This document shows positions 8,018 through 16,688 of a DNA stretch of 64,000 nt, one piece after another (positions within the stretch are counted from its first letter, which is position 1; the number at the start of each line of letters is the position of its first letter). Position numbers and translations under genes: made by a program. Under the pieces are notes generated by a model. The model was not told where the DNA came from. It worked only from the letters and a program-made list of their open reading frames with translations, and searched no databases. The DNA comes from an uncultured Schlesneria sp. (GTDB lineage Bacteria > Planctomycetota > Planctomycetia > Planctomycetales > Planctomycetaceae), in assembly GCA_903904835.1 (NCBI GenBank), contig CAIVEI010000167.1, positions 1-64,000 on the forward strand. Reading direction: 5' to 3'.

Positions 8018-9646
8018 ATGAAAAATGACGCTATGACGTTAGTGAAACAATTGTCCGTTTTCGCAATCCTGCTCTGCATGATCAGCGGTCGCCTGGTGAT
8101 CGCTGCAGAAGCCGGACCTCCCAATGTCCTGATCATTGTTGCGGACGATCTCGGTTATTCAGACTTGGGATGTTATGGGGGAGAAATTGAAACGCCGAAT
8201 CTTGATCGACTCGCTGCGAACGGATTGAAGTTCTCGCAGTTCTACAACACTGGTCGATGCTGGTCATCGCGGGCGGCCATTCTGACTGGCTATTACGCTC
8301 AGCAGATTCGTCGAGACGCATTGCCCAAAATGCCAACTGCCGGCGCCCGTGGTGTTCGTCAGGGCTGGGCCAAATTGCTGCCTGATCTGCTGAAGCCACT
8401 CGGTTATCGCAGTTATCACTCGGGCAAGTGGCACGTTGATGGAATGCCGCTGAAGAACGGGTTTGATCGATCTTATTCCCTGGACGACCACGATCGATAT
8501 TTTACTCCCCGTCAGCATACAGAGAACGGTCAGCCCATAGCTCCTGTTGAACCGAATTCGGGCTATTACGCGACGACCGCGATCGCCGAACACTCGATCA
8601 AATGCTTGCGTGAACATGCTGAGAAACACAAAGAGAAACCGTTTTTTCAGTATCTCTGTTTTACATCTCCGCATTTCCCTCTGCATGCATTGCCAGAAGA
8701 CATTGCGAAGTATCGCACGCGGTATCTGGCTGGCTGGGACGCGTTGAGAGACAAGCGTTTTGCCCGTCAGCGAGAACTGGGTCTCGTCATGTGTGATCTA
8801 TCTGTTCGAGCCGAGAAGACGGCGCCTCGCTGGAACCCGTCTGAAGAAGAACTCCAGCGACGGATCGGTGCCGGAGAGATTGGCCGCGCCGTCGCATGGA
8901 ACGATCTCACTCAGGACCAACAGGCATTTCAAGCCGGAAAAATGGCGATCCATGCGGCGATGGTCGATCGAATGGATCGTGAAATCGGCCGAGTGATCGA
9001 TCAACTCGTTGCCACGAACAGCCTCGACAACACACTGATCATGTTCCTGTCAGACAACGGCGCCAGTGCCGAGCAGATCATTCGAGGCGATGGTCACGAT
9101 CCCGCAGCATCTCCTGGTTCAGCAGGTTCGTACCTGGGGCTTGGTCCAGGTTGGTCAACAATGTCGAATTCACCATTCCGCATGCACAAATCGTGGGTTC
9201 ATGAAGGAGGTATTTCCACTCCGTTAATCGTGCATTGGCCAGCGGGAATCGCTGAAAAAGGAGGATTGCGCCACACGTCAAGCCACGTCATCGACATCGT
9301 TCCTACCTTGTTGGAAGTCACAAAGGCCAAACGAATCGAAACCTGGAACGATCACCCCGTTCCCGTACTACCGGGTAGCAGTCTGACCTCCGCATTCGTA
9401 AAAGTCGTCGCTGTTCCACATGCGTTCTTGTGGTGGTTTCACGAAGGGAACCGAGCGGTCCGGGTGGGTGACTGGAAGCTTGTTTCCTGGGGTGCTGAAG
9501 GACCGTGGGAGTTGTTCGACATGCACGCCGATCGCAGTGAAACCCGGAACCTGGCCTCAACAATGCCTGACAAGGTCCGAGAACTCGAAGATACCTGGAA
9601 AACGAAACTGGAAGAGTTTCAAGAGCTGGCATTGCAGAAGGATTGA
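8018..9646 (+). CDS. secreted sulfatase (formylglycine type)
   Basis: Arylsulfatase-family enzyme of 542 aa with a signal peptide (hydrophobic residues about 10-30, cleavage near AAEAG). Metal-binding Asp pair in NVLIIVADDLGYSDLG (D43, D44). The formylglycine site is CWSSRAAILTG with Cys81. The usual form is C-x-P-S-R, so here the Pro position is Ser while Cys, Arg and the distal LTG are kept. Further family features are SGKWH (His) near residue 136, SPHFPLH and MFLSDNGASAE (second Asp/Asn metal ligands). It would hydrolyse sulfate esters, probably of algal or other sulfated polysaccharides, in the periplasm after activation by a formylglycine-generating enzyme not found in this window. It stands alone 52 bp after the sigma factor gene and converges on the ATPase gene. 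Confidence 0.92.
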   Translation: MKNDAMTLVKQLSVFAILLCMISGRLVIAAEAGPPNVLIIVADDLGYSDLGCYGGEIETPNLDRLAANGLKFSQFYNTGRCWSSRAAILTGYYAQQIRRDALPKMPTAGARGVRQGWAKLLPDLLKPLGYRSYHSGKWHVDGMPLKNGFDRSYSLDDHDRYFTPRQHTENGQPIAPVEPNSGYYATTAIAEHSIKCLREHAEKHKEKPFFQYLCFTSPHFPLHALPEDIAKYRTRYLAGWDALRDKRFARQRELGLVMCDLSVRAEKTAPRWNPSEEELQRRIGAGEIGRAVAWNDLTQDQQAFQAGKMAIHAAMVDRMDREIGRVIDQLVATNSLDNTLIMFLSDNGASAEQIIRGDGHDPAASPGSAGSYLGLGPGWSTMSNSPFRMHKSWVHEGGISTPLIVHWPAGIAEKGGLRHTSSHVIDIVPTLLEVTKAKRIETWNDHPVPVLPGSSLTSAFVKVVAVPHAFLWWFHEGNRAVRVGDWKLVSWGAEGPWELFDMHADRSETRNLASTMPDKVRELEDTWKTKLEEFQELALQKD

Positions 9647-9668
9647 GGATCTTCGGACTTCATCGCGA

Positions 9669-9767
9669 TGTGCCACTGCGAGGAGTCTTCGTTGAAGCAG
9701 TGTCTTGACATCAACGCTCGTTTTGTCGCTCGATATTGCTTGACGGAAGACCGTCAAGCAGAGGCAC
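9669..9767. repeat. palindromic element with TGCTTGACGG hairpin between convergent genes
   Basis: A hairpin with a 10-bp perfect stem TGCTTGACGG (9737-9746) / CCGTCAAGCA (9751-9760) and an AAGA loop. An outer, imperfect pair GTGCCACTGC (from 9669) / GCAGAGGCAC (about 9758-9767) embraces it. It lies between the convergent sulfatase and ATPase genes, so it could act as a bidirectional terminator. Its core GCTTGAC...GTCAAGCAG.GGCAC is repeated at 53500-53533, also between convergent genes. Confidence 0.7.
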
Positions 9768-9826
9768 GGTTGTCTGCGGAGCTAAAGGCGTTACGCGGCT
9801 TCATTGGCCATTCGATAAAGTAGGAC

Positions 9827-12082
9827 TCATTTCGACGATGTTTCCGTCAATTTGTTCGTCGGTTGGACCAGGTAATAGTCGTTGAGCGCGGTTGCGAAGA
9901 CTTTCCCTTCGGCATGAAGTTTCAACACAACTTCTTTAAACATGTTGTGGACCGCGGCATGATGACTCACATCGGGCTTGGGAACTTGATGCTCCATCCA
10001 CCAGCTTGCCAGTTGGAGTGTGGTCAACCCAATGTTCATGGCGAGTTGAGCATACGTCGCTTCGAGAACTCGTTGCAGATCGACACCAGCCCATTTGGGT
10101 ATCTCGGTGTGGGTACATTTTCCCAGCAGTTGGCAAAGGACTGATGGCTCAAGGTAGCGCTGGTTACGATGGTGTGACTCGTAAACCTCTGATTCAGTAA
10201 TAGGTCTACTGATGCCGTCAGGTAGCACTGCTTCAAGGTCGCCAGATCGAGCGAGTCCGACAACAGCTTCAAAAGCATCCAGCGTTGCGTACTGTTCAAA
10301 CCCCAAAGTTTCGATCGAGAAGCGACCGTTAAGGGATTTCAGTTTTTCCAGGCATGTCTGACCCGCGCCCGCCAATTGAAGTGGTTCACGACCATCCACG
10401 ATCAGGATTGCTCGATCCGGTCCATTTGGTCCCTCGAATTCAGCAAGAATTCGTTTCAACATATTTGTGGCAACCAGGCCGCTGGATGCGTCTGCGACAG
10501 TAACTCCAAGGGTTCGCTTATTCCCTTGTGGTCTATCTGGAATCTGCTCGATGACTAATTGAAATGCAGGCTTTTTACGGGACTTGGCCGAGCTGATAAC
10601 GATTCCCCCGAATCGACCGTATTGCTCGGTTCGAAAGGGGGAGCCAGCCGTCGCGCAGATATTCAAAAGCGTTGTCAGTAAGCCAGTGACATTACCGGAA
10701 TCGACAGGCAGTTCTTCCGGTCGCAGCATCCGCGATTGACGGTGCTCGTCAATCTTTGCCGAGACTTTTGAATCGATCAGTTGAACGATGTCGACTTCGT
10801 TAACGTCCAGTGCTTTCAACGGGTCGCGACCATGTTCGGACCATGCGTGTAGCCAATCGGCAACCCCTTGCTTTTGAAGTTCGCGGGATTGTTGGTCCCA
10901 GGCAAGGCCCGCCTGATTGATAATCGTTCGGGGACGCAGGTCCGATTTCTGTTCGCCACTGACATCAAAAAGCGTCTGCCTAGCCCATTCTTTCCCGAGT
11001 GGAAACAGCGGGTCACGCTTTCGCAGTTCGCTAACGTCGGTCAGCGAATCAAACCGTGCAAACGACTGCTGTAACCGATCTTGAATCATTAACTGCGCCG
11101 CGTCTGCATCAATGCCTGACAAATGGATCGAGAATTGCCGGATGCGATCCCAACTCGATTGGGACATCAGTTTTTGCCGAGTCCATTGGATAAACGTGTC
11201 GTCGACGCCGCTGGTCACAACGAGCAGTCGAGGGCAAATATCGAGTAGCGCGTGCGTCGTGGCTGACCAGCTTTGAACCTGCTCTTCGGTCAGGGTATCG
11301 ACCTGGTCAAAGCAGAGAATGAACGATCGATTTCGAAACCCGGCAAATTGACACAAGGCTCGCAGGACCTCTTTCATTTGTTCGACATCGAGAGAACTGC
11401 CATCGTCCGATACGGCCGAAACTTTCAAATCCAATTGCCGGGCTTCGTCGGGATCGAGATAGCCACCCGACAGCCAGCGTTTTGCCAAATCGGCCCGTCC
11501 ATTTGGTCGATGGCCACGAGTTTGATGCAGAATATCCTCGAACAACAACCACAAAACATGATAGATCGAGGTGTCACCTTTCAGGCGATTTAAGATGACC
11601 TTGTAGGCTTGATGAGCGGTTGGCAAGTCGACTTGTTGAGTAATTCCTTGAGCGGCCAGCGCGTGGTTCAGCGTAGCACTGACCAGTCGGTACAACCTTG
11701 TCTGCCCCGGTGACTTCGTTTGTCCTTTGGTCAGAATGCTGATCGACGTTCGCAAAATCGTCCGCAGAATGTCGTTTGGCCCTGCCTGAAGGTTTAGCAG
11801 ATAGACGAACGGGTATTTTTCCTTGCGAGCCCAGTCTCCAAATCGAGCCAGCAGGTGACTTTTTCCGACCCCCGGCGACCCGGTCACGACAACGCCGCAA
11901 CCCATTTCTTTACTTTGCGCGGCTTTCTTCGCGCGGCTCGTTAATTCATCGAACTCTTCGGCATGAATCTGCGGAATGTCACTCGTCAACGACTCCGTCT
12001 GCGTGACGCGGTTTTCGTCGAACGGATTCGTGTATCGAACATGATCGGCGAACATTTCTAAAGTCATAGCCGACGGGGACAT
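9827..12082 (-). CDS. P-loop ATPase of an unassigned two-gene cassette
   Basis: A 751-aa AAA-like ATPase, second gene of a two-gene operon. It has Walker A GSPGVGKS (68-75), Walker B FILCFDQVD (254-262) and a sensor-1-like strand RLLVVTSG (285-292). The N-terminal NPFDEN motif is reminiscent of ExeA/Orc1-type ATPases that load onto DNA or partner proteins. From about residue 470 to 640 there is an alpha/beta domain (FQLVIEQIPDRPQGNKRTLGVTVADA and DRAILIVDGREPLQLAG) that loosely recalls restriction-endonuclease-fold or Toprim-like cores. I cannot see a complete catalytic set. The C-terminus (GLTTLQLASWWMEHQ...KVFATALNDYYLV) looks like a winged helix. Its start lies 48 nt downstream of the 431-aa partner. 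I do not recognise the pair as BREX, Wadjet or another named system. DNA-linked function is inferred only. Confidence 0.75.
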   Translation of the reverse strand: MSPSAMTLEMFADHVRYTNPFDENRVTQTESLTSDIPQIHAEEFDELTSRAKKAAQSKEMGCGVVVTGSPGVGKSHLLARFGDWARKEKYPFVYLLNLQAGPNDILRTILRTSISILTKGQTKSPGQTRLYRLVSATLNHALAAQGITQQVDLPTAHQAYKVILNRLKGDTSIYHVLWLLFEDILHQTRGHRPNGRADLAKRWLSGGYLDPDEARQLDLKVSAVSDDGSSLDVEQMKEVLRALCQFAGFRNRSFILCFDQVDTLTEEQVQSWSATTHALLDICPRLLVVTSGVDDTFIQWTRQKLMSQSSWDRIRQFSIHLSGIDADAAQLMIQDRLQQSFARFDSLTDVSELRKRDPLFPLGKEWARQTLFDVSGEQKSDLRPRTIINQAGLAWDQQSRELQKQGVADWLHAWSEHGRDPLKALDVNEVDIVQLIDSKVSAKIDEHRQSRMLRPEELPVDSGNVTGLLTTLLNICATAGSPFRTEQYGRFGGIVISSAKSRKKPAFQLVIEQIPDRPQGNKRTLGVTVADASSGLVATNMLKRILAEFEGPNGPDRAILIVDGREPLQLAGAGQTCLEKLKSLNGRFSIETLGFEQYATLDAFEAVVGLARSGDLEAVLPDGISRPITESEVYESHHRNQRYLEPSVLCQLLGKCTHTEIPKWAGVDLQRVLEATYAQLAMNIGLTTLQLASWWMEHQVPKPDVSHHAAVHNMFKEVVLKLHAEGKVFATALNDYYLVQPTNKLTETSSK

Positions 12083-12130
12083 TACATAAACTTTCTGCGG
12101 GATTGACGAAGCGATACTTAACGAGTGAAG

Positions 12131-13426
12131 TTATTTTCTATGAACGAGTAAATGCGGAACATGATCAATGACAAGGCATGCCGCCCGTTCTTCATCGGTC
12201 AGTCCAAATCGGCCTTCAACAAGGCTCAGGGAATACCGTCCAGATCGTCGGAGTGTGAGCAATTCCTGGTCAAAGATTTCGCGCGGATATTTGCTCAGGG
12301 CAGGGCGGAGATCGACCAGACTGGCGTAACGGGGCAAACCAAGTTTCCCATCAAGACTGGCAAACGCGGAGTCAAAGTCACGTACAAAATCCGCCGGGGC
12401 GAAAACTGTTTGATTGCCAGATGCTTTGTTTACGGGGGCATTGCCAACCACATCCGATAGACGAAAGACAGACCATTTCTTCCCAATCTTCAGCGCTCCC
12501 AATCCGAATGGAATGCGATTTCCTGCGATGTTTCGTTCGATCGAAGTTTGAAAATAGGGTCGTACTGCCGAATGAAGTCCTTTGCACTTCGCAATCTTGT
12601 CGACGGCAATCACCTGGTTGGCATCCGTTCGAATCTTTTCGAAAGCCATTGAAAGCAGGCTTCGAGAATCGGCCAGCAGAGCTTCGTCGCCAACCAGCGC
12701 AACAACAGCTTGAGGGTCACTCTCAAATGAGATGATCGCTTGAGAACAAAACGGTTCAGACAAGATTGATTTGTCACGAACGGTTTGCGTCGTTGAACTA
12801 CCCGTTGATTCAAAAAGAGCCGGCAAGCGAGTCGGATACGAATGTTCGCCCGCTGTTTTGAGGCGCTTTAATTCATCAATCAACTTTCGACTCAGCTCGA
12901 CTTCCGGTAATGGAAACCGTTCGTCATGAATCGCGAACAGCTTTTTCCTGCCACTGATCAGGACGACCGGCAATAAACCTATCGGGAGTTGCTGCGTATG
13001 AGTCGGCCAATAGTTGTCGACCAGCTTCTTCAGCGATTTGTCGAGAGACTGCGTCAACTCGGCCAGCGTTCGAACGGGCACTGCTGCCGAACACCCCTGT
13101 GCGACCATCGACTTCAGTAACCCTGCGTCCCGAGATAGCGATTCAAGATCGGCTTTGAGCAGAACCAGACTGTTCTGGTCAAGTTTACTGGCCAGCATCA
13201 CTTGCTGTTTTGCTGGAGCTTTCCGCAACGCCGCCTGCGCAACTTCTACGGTCAGTCCAGGGACAAGGGCGACCAACTGCAAAAATGTCAGCCAACCTGA
13301 ACTTGTCGATCCGTGTGTTTGCAGCGTCTCAACTAAAGCGTTGGACGCCACACTCACGGGATCAGGTCGTTTTGGAGACCGTCTTTTCTTCACTGCTGCC
13401 TGACTTGCATCCACCATGATGTCCAT
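12131..13426 (-). CDS. unassigned 431-aa partner of the P-loop ATPase
   Basis: First gene of the cassette, 431 aa, cytoplasmic (no signal or membrane helix). The N-terminus is basic (AAVKKRRSPKRPDP). The first 80 residues contain a helical section with a helix-turn-helix look (WLTFLQLVALVPGLTVEVAQAALRKAP). Residues about 130-260 are predicted helices and strands without a recognisable motif, with a conserved-looking LPIGLLPVVLISGRKKLFAIHD. The C-terminal 55 residues (FDQELLTLRRSGRYSLSLVEGRFGLTDEER) look like a winged-helix module known from other prokaryotic DNA-associated proteins. Methionine 4 (13417) is an alternative start; neither has a good ribosome site. It is divergent from purH with a 184-bp gap. 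It may be the DNA-binding or target-recognition subunit of the ATPase, which is an inference from pairing and fold impression only. Confidence 0.7.
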   Translation of the reverse strand: MDIMVDASQAAVKKRRSPKRPDPVSVASNALVETLQTHGSTSSGWLTFLQLVALVPGLTVEVAQAALRKAPAKQQVMLASKLDQNSLVLLKADLESLSRDAGLLKSMVAQGCSAAVPVRTLAELTQSLDKSLKKLVDNYWPTHTQQLPIGLLPVVLISGRKKLFAIHDERFPLPEVELSRKLIDELKRLKTAGEHSYPTRLPALFESTGSSTTQTVRDKSILSEPFCSQAIISFESDPQAVVALVGDEALLADSRSLLSMAFEKIRTDANQVIAVDKIAKCKGLHSAVRPYFQTSIERNIAGNRIPFGLGALKIGKKWSVFRLSDVVGNAPVNKASGNQTVFAPADFVRDFDSAFASLDGKLGLPRYASLVDLRPALSKYPREIFDQELLTLRRSGRYSLSLVEGRFGLTDEERAACLVIDHVPHLLVHRK

Positions 13427-13610
13427 GCTTTACTTGGGTTTTAACCCAATTATTCAGTCCCTAAGTTGATCAAGTGACCATCAAGGTCTATCTTGCTCGG
13501 ACAGCGCCACTGCGGTCAAGAGGCTGTCGTGACAATACATTCCTTATCGGGGAAACCGGAATCAGTACCACGGACGAGAAATTTCCGATCACAATGCTGC
13601 TGACCTGAAA

Positions 13611-15263
13611 ATGGTCGCAGTCGGTTACCTAATGAAAGTTGTTGAAATGCCAGCGAGTGTTCGACGTGCCCTGATCAGCCTCAGCGACAAACAGGGTTTG
13701 ATTCCGTTTGCGCAGGGACTTGTTCGTTTCGGTTTTGAATTGTTATCGACGGGAGGGACTCGTAAGTCGCTGGAAGCGGCAGGGATACCGGTCATCGACG
13801 TCGCTCAATACACGGGTTTTCCCGAGATGATGGACGGACGGGTCAAGACGCTGCATCCCAAGGTTCATGGCGGTTTGCTCGGTCGACCTGATTTGGCTGC
13901 CGATGCCCAGTCGATGAGCGAGCACGGAATCACCCCATTTGAACTGGTTATCGTTAATCTCTATCCGTTTGTCGAAACGATTTCGAAGTCGGACGTCACG
14001 CCAGCGGAAGCGATTGAACAGATTGATATTGGTGGCCCCAGTATGCTTCGTTCAGCAGCCAAGAATCATAAGTACGTCGGGGTTGTTACGAGTCCATCGC
14101 AGTACGATCGCGTATTAAGTGAACTTGCAGGTGGTTGCCTCAGCCACGAGTTTCGTGTCGAACTCGCCGCTGCTGCATTCGAAATGACGGCTCGTTACGA
14201 CCGAGCGATCGCCGATTACATGCAAACACTGGTTACCTCAACAGACCCATCACATAAGTCCTATACGTCCCATCCTTCAGCCGAAAGCGAACAAGGCTTC
14301 CCCGAAAAACTGACATTGTCATTCGAACGACGTTCGTCATTGCGATACGGTGAAAACCCGCACCAGCGAGCCGCGTTTTATGTCGAATCACACCCGCTGC
14401 CAGCGACTCTGGCGGCGGCTGAAATCCTGCACGGCAAGGAACTTTCCTACAACAACTTGCTGGATCTGGATGCCGCGATGCAGATCGTGCGTGAATTCCA
14501 CCAACCTGCGGCGGTCGTTATCAAGCACAACAATCCTTGCGGATGTGCTGTGGCTGATCGTCTTTCAGACGCCTATTTGAAGGCGGATGCAGGTGATCCG
14601 GTCAGTGCGTTTGGATCGATTCTGGGTTTCAATCGTGAAGTTGATGAAGCAACCGCAGATCACTTGTGTGATCCGGGCCATTTTATCGAATCGATTATCG
14701 CTCCTTCATTCACCCCGTCAGCATTTCAGAAATTAACGACATTGCCTAAATGGAAAGCGAACGTGCGGTTGCTGAAGTGTCCAGGAATGCTCGACGCCCG
14801 ACCCATCAGCCAGGAATTTCGCCGCGTGACTGGTGGCCTGCTTGTACAGGATCGGGATGAGGCGACCGATCACAATTCCGAATGGAAAGTCGTGACGAAC
14901 CGTCAGCCAACGGATTCCGAACGAGCGGATCTCGAATTTGCGTGGCTGGTCTGTAAGCACGTGAAATCGAACGCGATCCTGTTCGCCAAGGGAGGGCAGG
15001 TCGTTGGGGTTGGCGCGGGTCAGATGAGCCGTCTCGATTCGTCGTTCATCGCAGCCTACAAGTCGAACGATCGAGCAAAGGGTGGCGTGTGCGCATCGGA
15101 CGCGTTCTTTCCATTCCGTGACGGGATCGATCAGATTCACAAGGCGGGAATCACCGCTGTGATTCAGCCGGGAGGATCAAAGAAAGATGAAGAAGTCATC
15201 TCAGCCTGCAATGAATACGGCATCGCCATGATTTTCACGGGTCAACGACATTTCCGGCACTGA
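13611..15263 (+). CDS. purH: bifunctional AICAR transformylase / IMP cyclohydrolase
   Basis: PurH catalyses the last two steps of IMP synthesis: formylation of AICAR with 10-formyl-THF, then ring closure. The N-terminal MGS-like cyclohydrolase domain shows RRALISLSDKQGL, ELLSTGGTRKSLEAAGIPV and DGRVKTLHPKVHGGLL. The transformylase domain shows SLRYGENPHQRAAFY, the catalytic region VVIKHNNPCG and the end motif SDAFFPFRDGID...AGITAVIQPGG. At 550 aa it is slightly longer than typical homologues, partly because the start is uncertain: ATG codons at 13611, 13632 and 13647 are all possible, none with a clear ribosome site, and family alignment favours 13632 or 13647. It is monocistronic here. purM lies about 48 kb away at the end of the window. 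It converges on a TPR lipoprotein gene with an 8-bp gap. Confidence 0.97.
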   Translation: MVAVGYLMKVVEMPASVRRALISLSDKQGLIPFAQGLVRFGFELLSTGGTRKSLEAAGIPVIDVAQYTGFPEMMDGRVKTLHPKVHGGLLGRPDLAADAQSMSEHGITPFELVIVNLYPFVETISKSDVTPAEAIEQIDIGGPSMLRSAAKNHKYVGVVTSPSQYDRVLSELAGGCLSHEFRVELAAAAFEMTARYDRAIADYMQTLVTSTDPSHKSYTSHPSAESEQGFPEKLTLSFERRSSLRYGENPHQRAAFYVESHPLPATLAAAEILHGKELSYNNLLDLDAAMQIVREFHQPAAVVIKHNNPCGCAVADRLSDAYLKADAGDPVSAFGSILGFNREVDEATADHLCDPGHFIESIIAPSFTPSAFQKLTTLPKWKANVRLLKCPGMLDARPISQEFRRVTGGLLVQDRDEATDHNSEWKVVTNRQPTDSERADLEFAWLVCKHVKSNAILFAKGGQVVGVGAGQMSRLDSSFIAAYKSNDRAKGGVCASDAFFPFRDGIDQIHKAGITAVIQPGGSKKDEEVISACNEYGIAMIFTGQRHFRH

Positions 15264-15271
15264 TCAGGGAG

Positions 15272-16267
15272 TCAGTCGTTCGCCCAATCGTCATTGCTCG
15301 AATTCATGTCGCTGTCCGACGACGAATTGGCGTGATCCCACGCCTCGTCGGCCGGGGCTTCCTCTTCATCGCCTGTGTTAAGAGGTTCGGCATTGGACTC
15401 GTGTCGTGGATCTAATAGAGCCGGCTCATCGAAATCTACCGCTGGTTGCGTGAAACTGGCCGTGACGACCTTTTGAGAAGGGGCGTCCACAACAGCGTTC
15501 ACTTGCTGAATAACGGAAGGTGACGCTGATGAGACTCGTGGGGTTGGTGTGCTTTCGAAATCTGTAGCGACATCCGAAGCAGGGAGTAACTGTGCAAAAA
15601 CATCTTGTTGCGGATGACGTTTTTCGAGTTCAGCAAGGGCTGTCGTCGCGTATTTCAGTTTCGGGTTGATTTCAAGAGCTTCGCGGTATCGTTGTTCTGC
15701 CTGCCTGGTTTCACCCCGTTGTGCATGGATATAGGCCAAACTGGCGAGTGCATCGGCATCACTGGAGACCTCACGCAGTAGAGCAAGACTTTCTTCCATG
15801 TTTCCACGAGCACCTACGACCAACGCCAGGTTATTCGTCGTTCGCGGATCGCTTGGCTTCAGTCGGAGTGCGTCACGCAAGATCTGTTCTGCGCCGGGAA
15901 GGTCTCCGATCAGGTAGGCTGTATAGCCAACGTCTGCCAACAGTCGCACGTTTTTCGGATCGAGTTTGCGTGCCTGCTCAAAATAACTGCTGGCTTCGCC
16001 GATACGTTGCAATCGAGTATTCACAACTGCCAACCGATGAAGATACTCGGGATTCTTCGGGTGCTTTTCGTGTAGTTGCTGATAAAGCTCTCGCGCCTTT
16101 TCGAGTTTCCCTTGAGTCTCAAACTGATTCGCCGCAACGTATTCCGATACGATTTGATCGTTGTAGGCCCGTAATCGTTTTGGTGTCGCCGTTGGGGTCA
16201 GCATTGATGCACAGCCGACTTGCAAAAGCATTCCAGTTACGAGGGAAGTGATCGCGAAAATCCGCAT
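15272..16267 (-). CDS. TPR-repeat lipoprotein
   Basis: A 331-aa protein with a lipoprotein signal (MRIFAITSLVTGMLLQVGC, lipobox LQVGC with Cys19). The start ATG has AAGGA 8 nt upstream. Residues about 40-215 are at least four to five tetratricopeptide repeats, seen as the spaced W/L-G-Y-A-P pattern (for example GKLEKARELYQQLHEKHP, IGEASSYFEQARKLDPKN, GDLPGAEQILRDALRLKPSD, ETRQAEQRYREALEINPK). The C-terminal 110 residues are Ser/Asp/Glu-rich and probably disordered. A protein-protein interaction role at the outer or inner membrane facing the periplasm is expected; no partner can be named. It converges on purH. Confidence 0.85.
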   Translation of the reverse strand: MRIFAITSLVTGMLLQVGCASMLTPTATPKRLRAYNDQIVSEYVAANQFETQGKLEKARELYQQLHEKHPKNPEYLHRLAVVNTRLQRIGEASSYFEQARKLDPKNVRLLADVGYTAYLIGDLPGAEQILRDALRLKPSDPRTTNNLALVVGARGNMEESLALLREVSSDADALASLAYIHAQRGETRQAEQRYREALEINPKLKYATTALAELEKRHPQQDVFAQLLPASDVATDFESTPTPRVSSASPSVIQQVNAVVDAPSQKVVTASFTQPAVDFDEPALLDPRHESNAEPLNTGDEEEAPADEAWDHANSSSDSDMNSSNDDWAND

Positions 16268-16688
16268 AGCCTAATTCCTTGGATCAGGATGGCTGAGGTG
16301 TCTCGATGGCTGAAGAACCAGCGTGAAGTGATTGTGAGACGGACTCAATCTCCTGTATCGATCAGTCATCGGCAGGTTGTCTGGGTATCCTGAGTCAAAA
16401 TTGCCGTTTCCGAAATTTTTTTTAAAGTTTTGTCCGCATGATGCGGCTGTCCGTTCTTATCGCTTGGGGTTCGTTTTGCATAAATCATTGTGGCACAATT
16501 GCTTAAACCCCTGATTCCGCTTACAGCTTGCCATTTTCAGTTTGCAAAAACTGACCTTCACGGTATGTGTTGTCGATTTTTTCATCGCTCAATTTGTTAA
16601 GAATTCTGAATCTCGCGAGATTCATTCTGCATCGCTTACGCCATATCCTATTGCGGTCGCAGACACTTTCTATTTTCGAGGAATCATC
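16268..16688. other. divergent intergenic region
   Basis: 421 bp between the divergently transcribed TPR lipoprotein and TIM-barrel genes. It should hold both promoters. A-rich and T-rich runs are visible near 16415-16432 (GAAATTTTTTTTAAAG type) but I cannot assign -35/-10 boxes with confidence. No ORF here is credible; the frame running from 16542 into the next gene uses TTG without a ribosome site. Confidence 0.35.
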
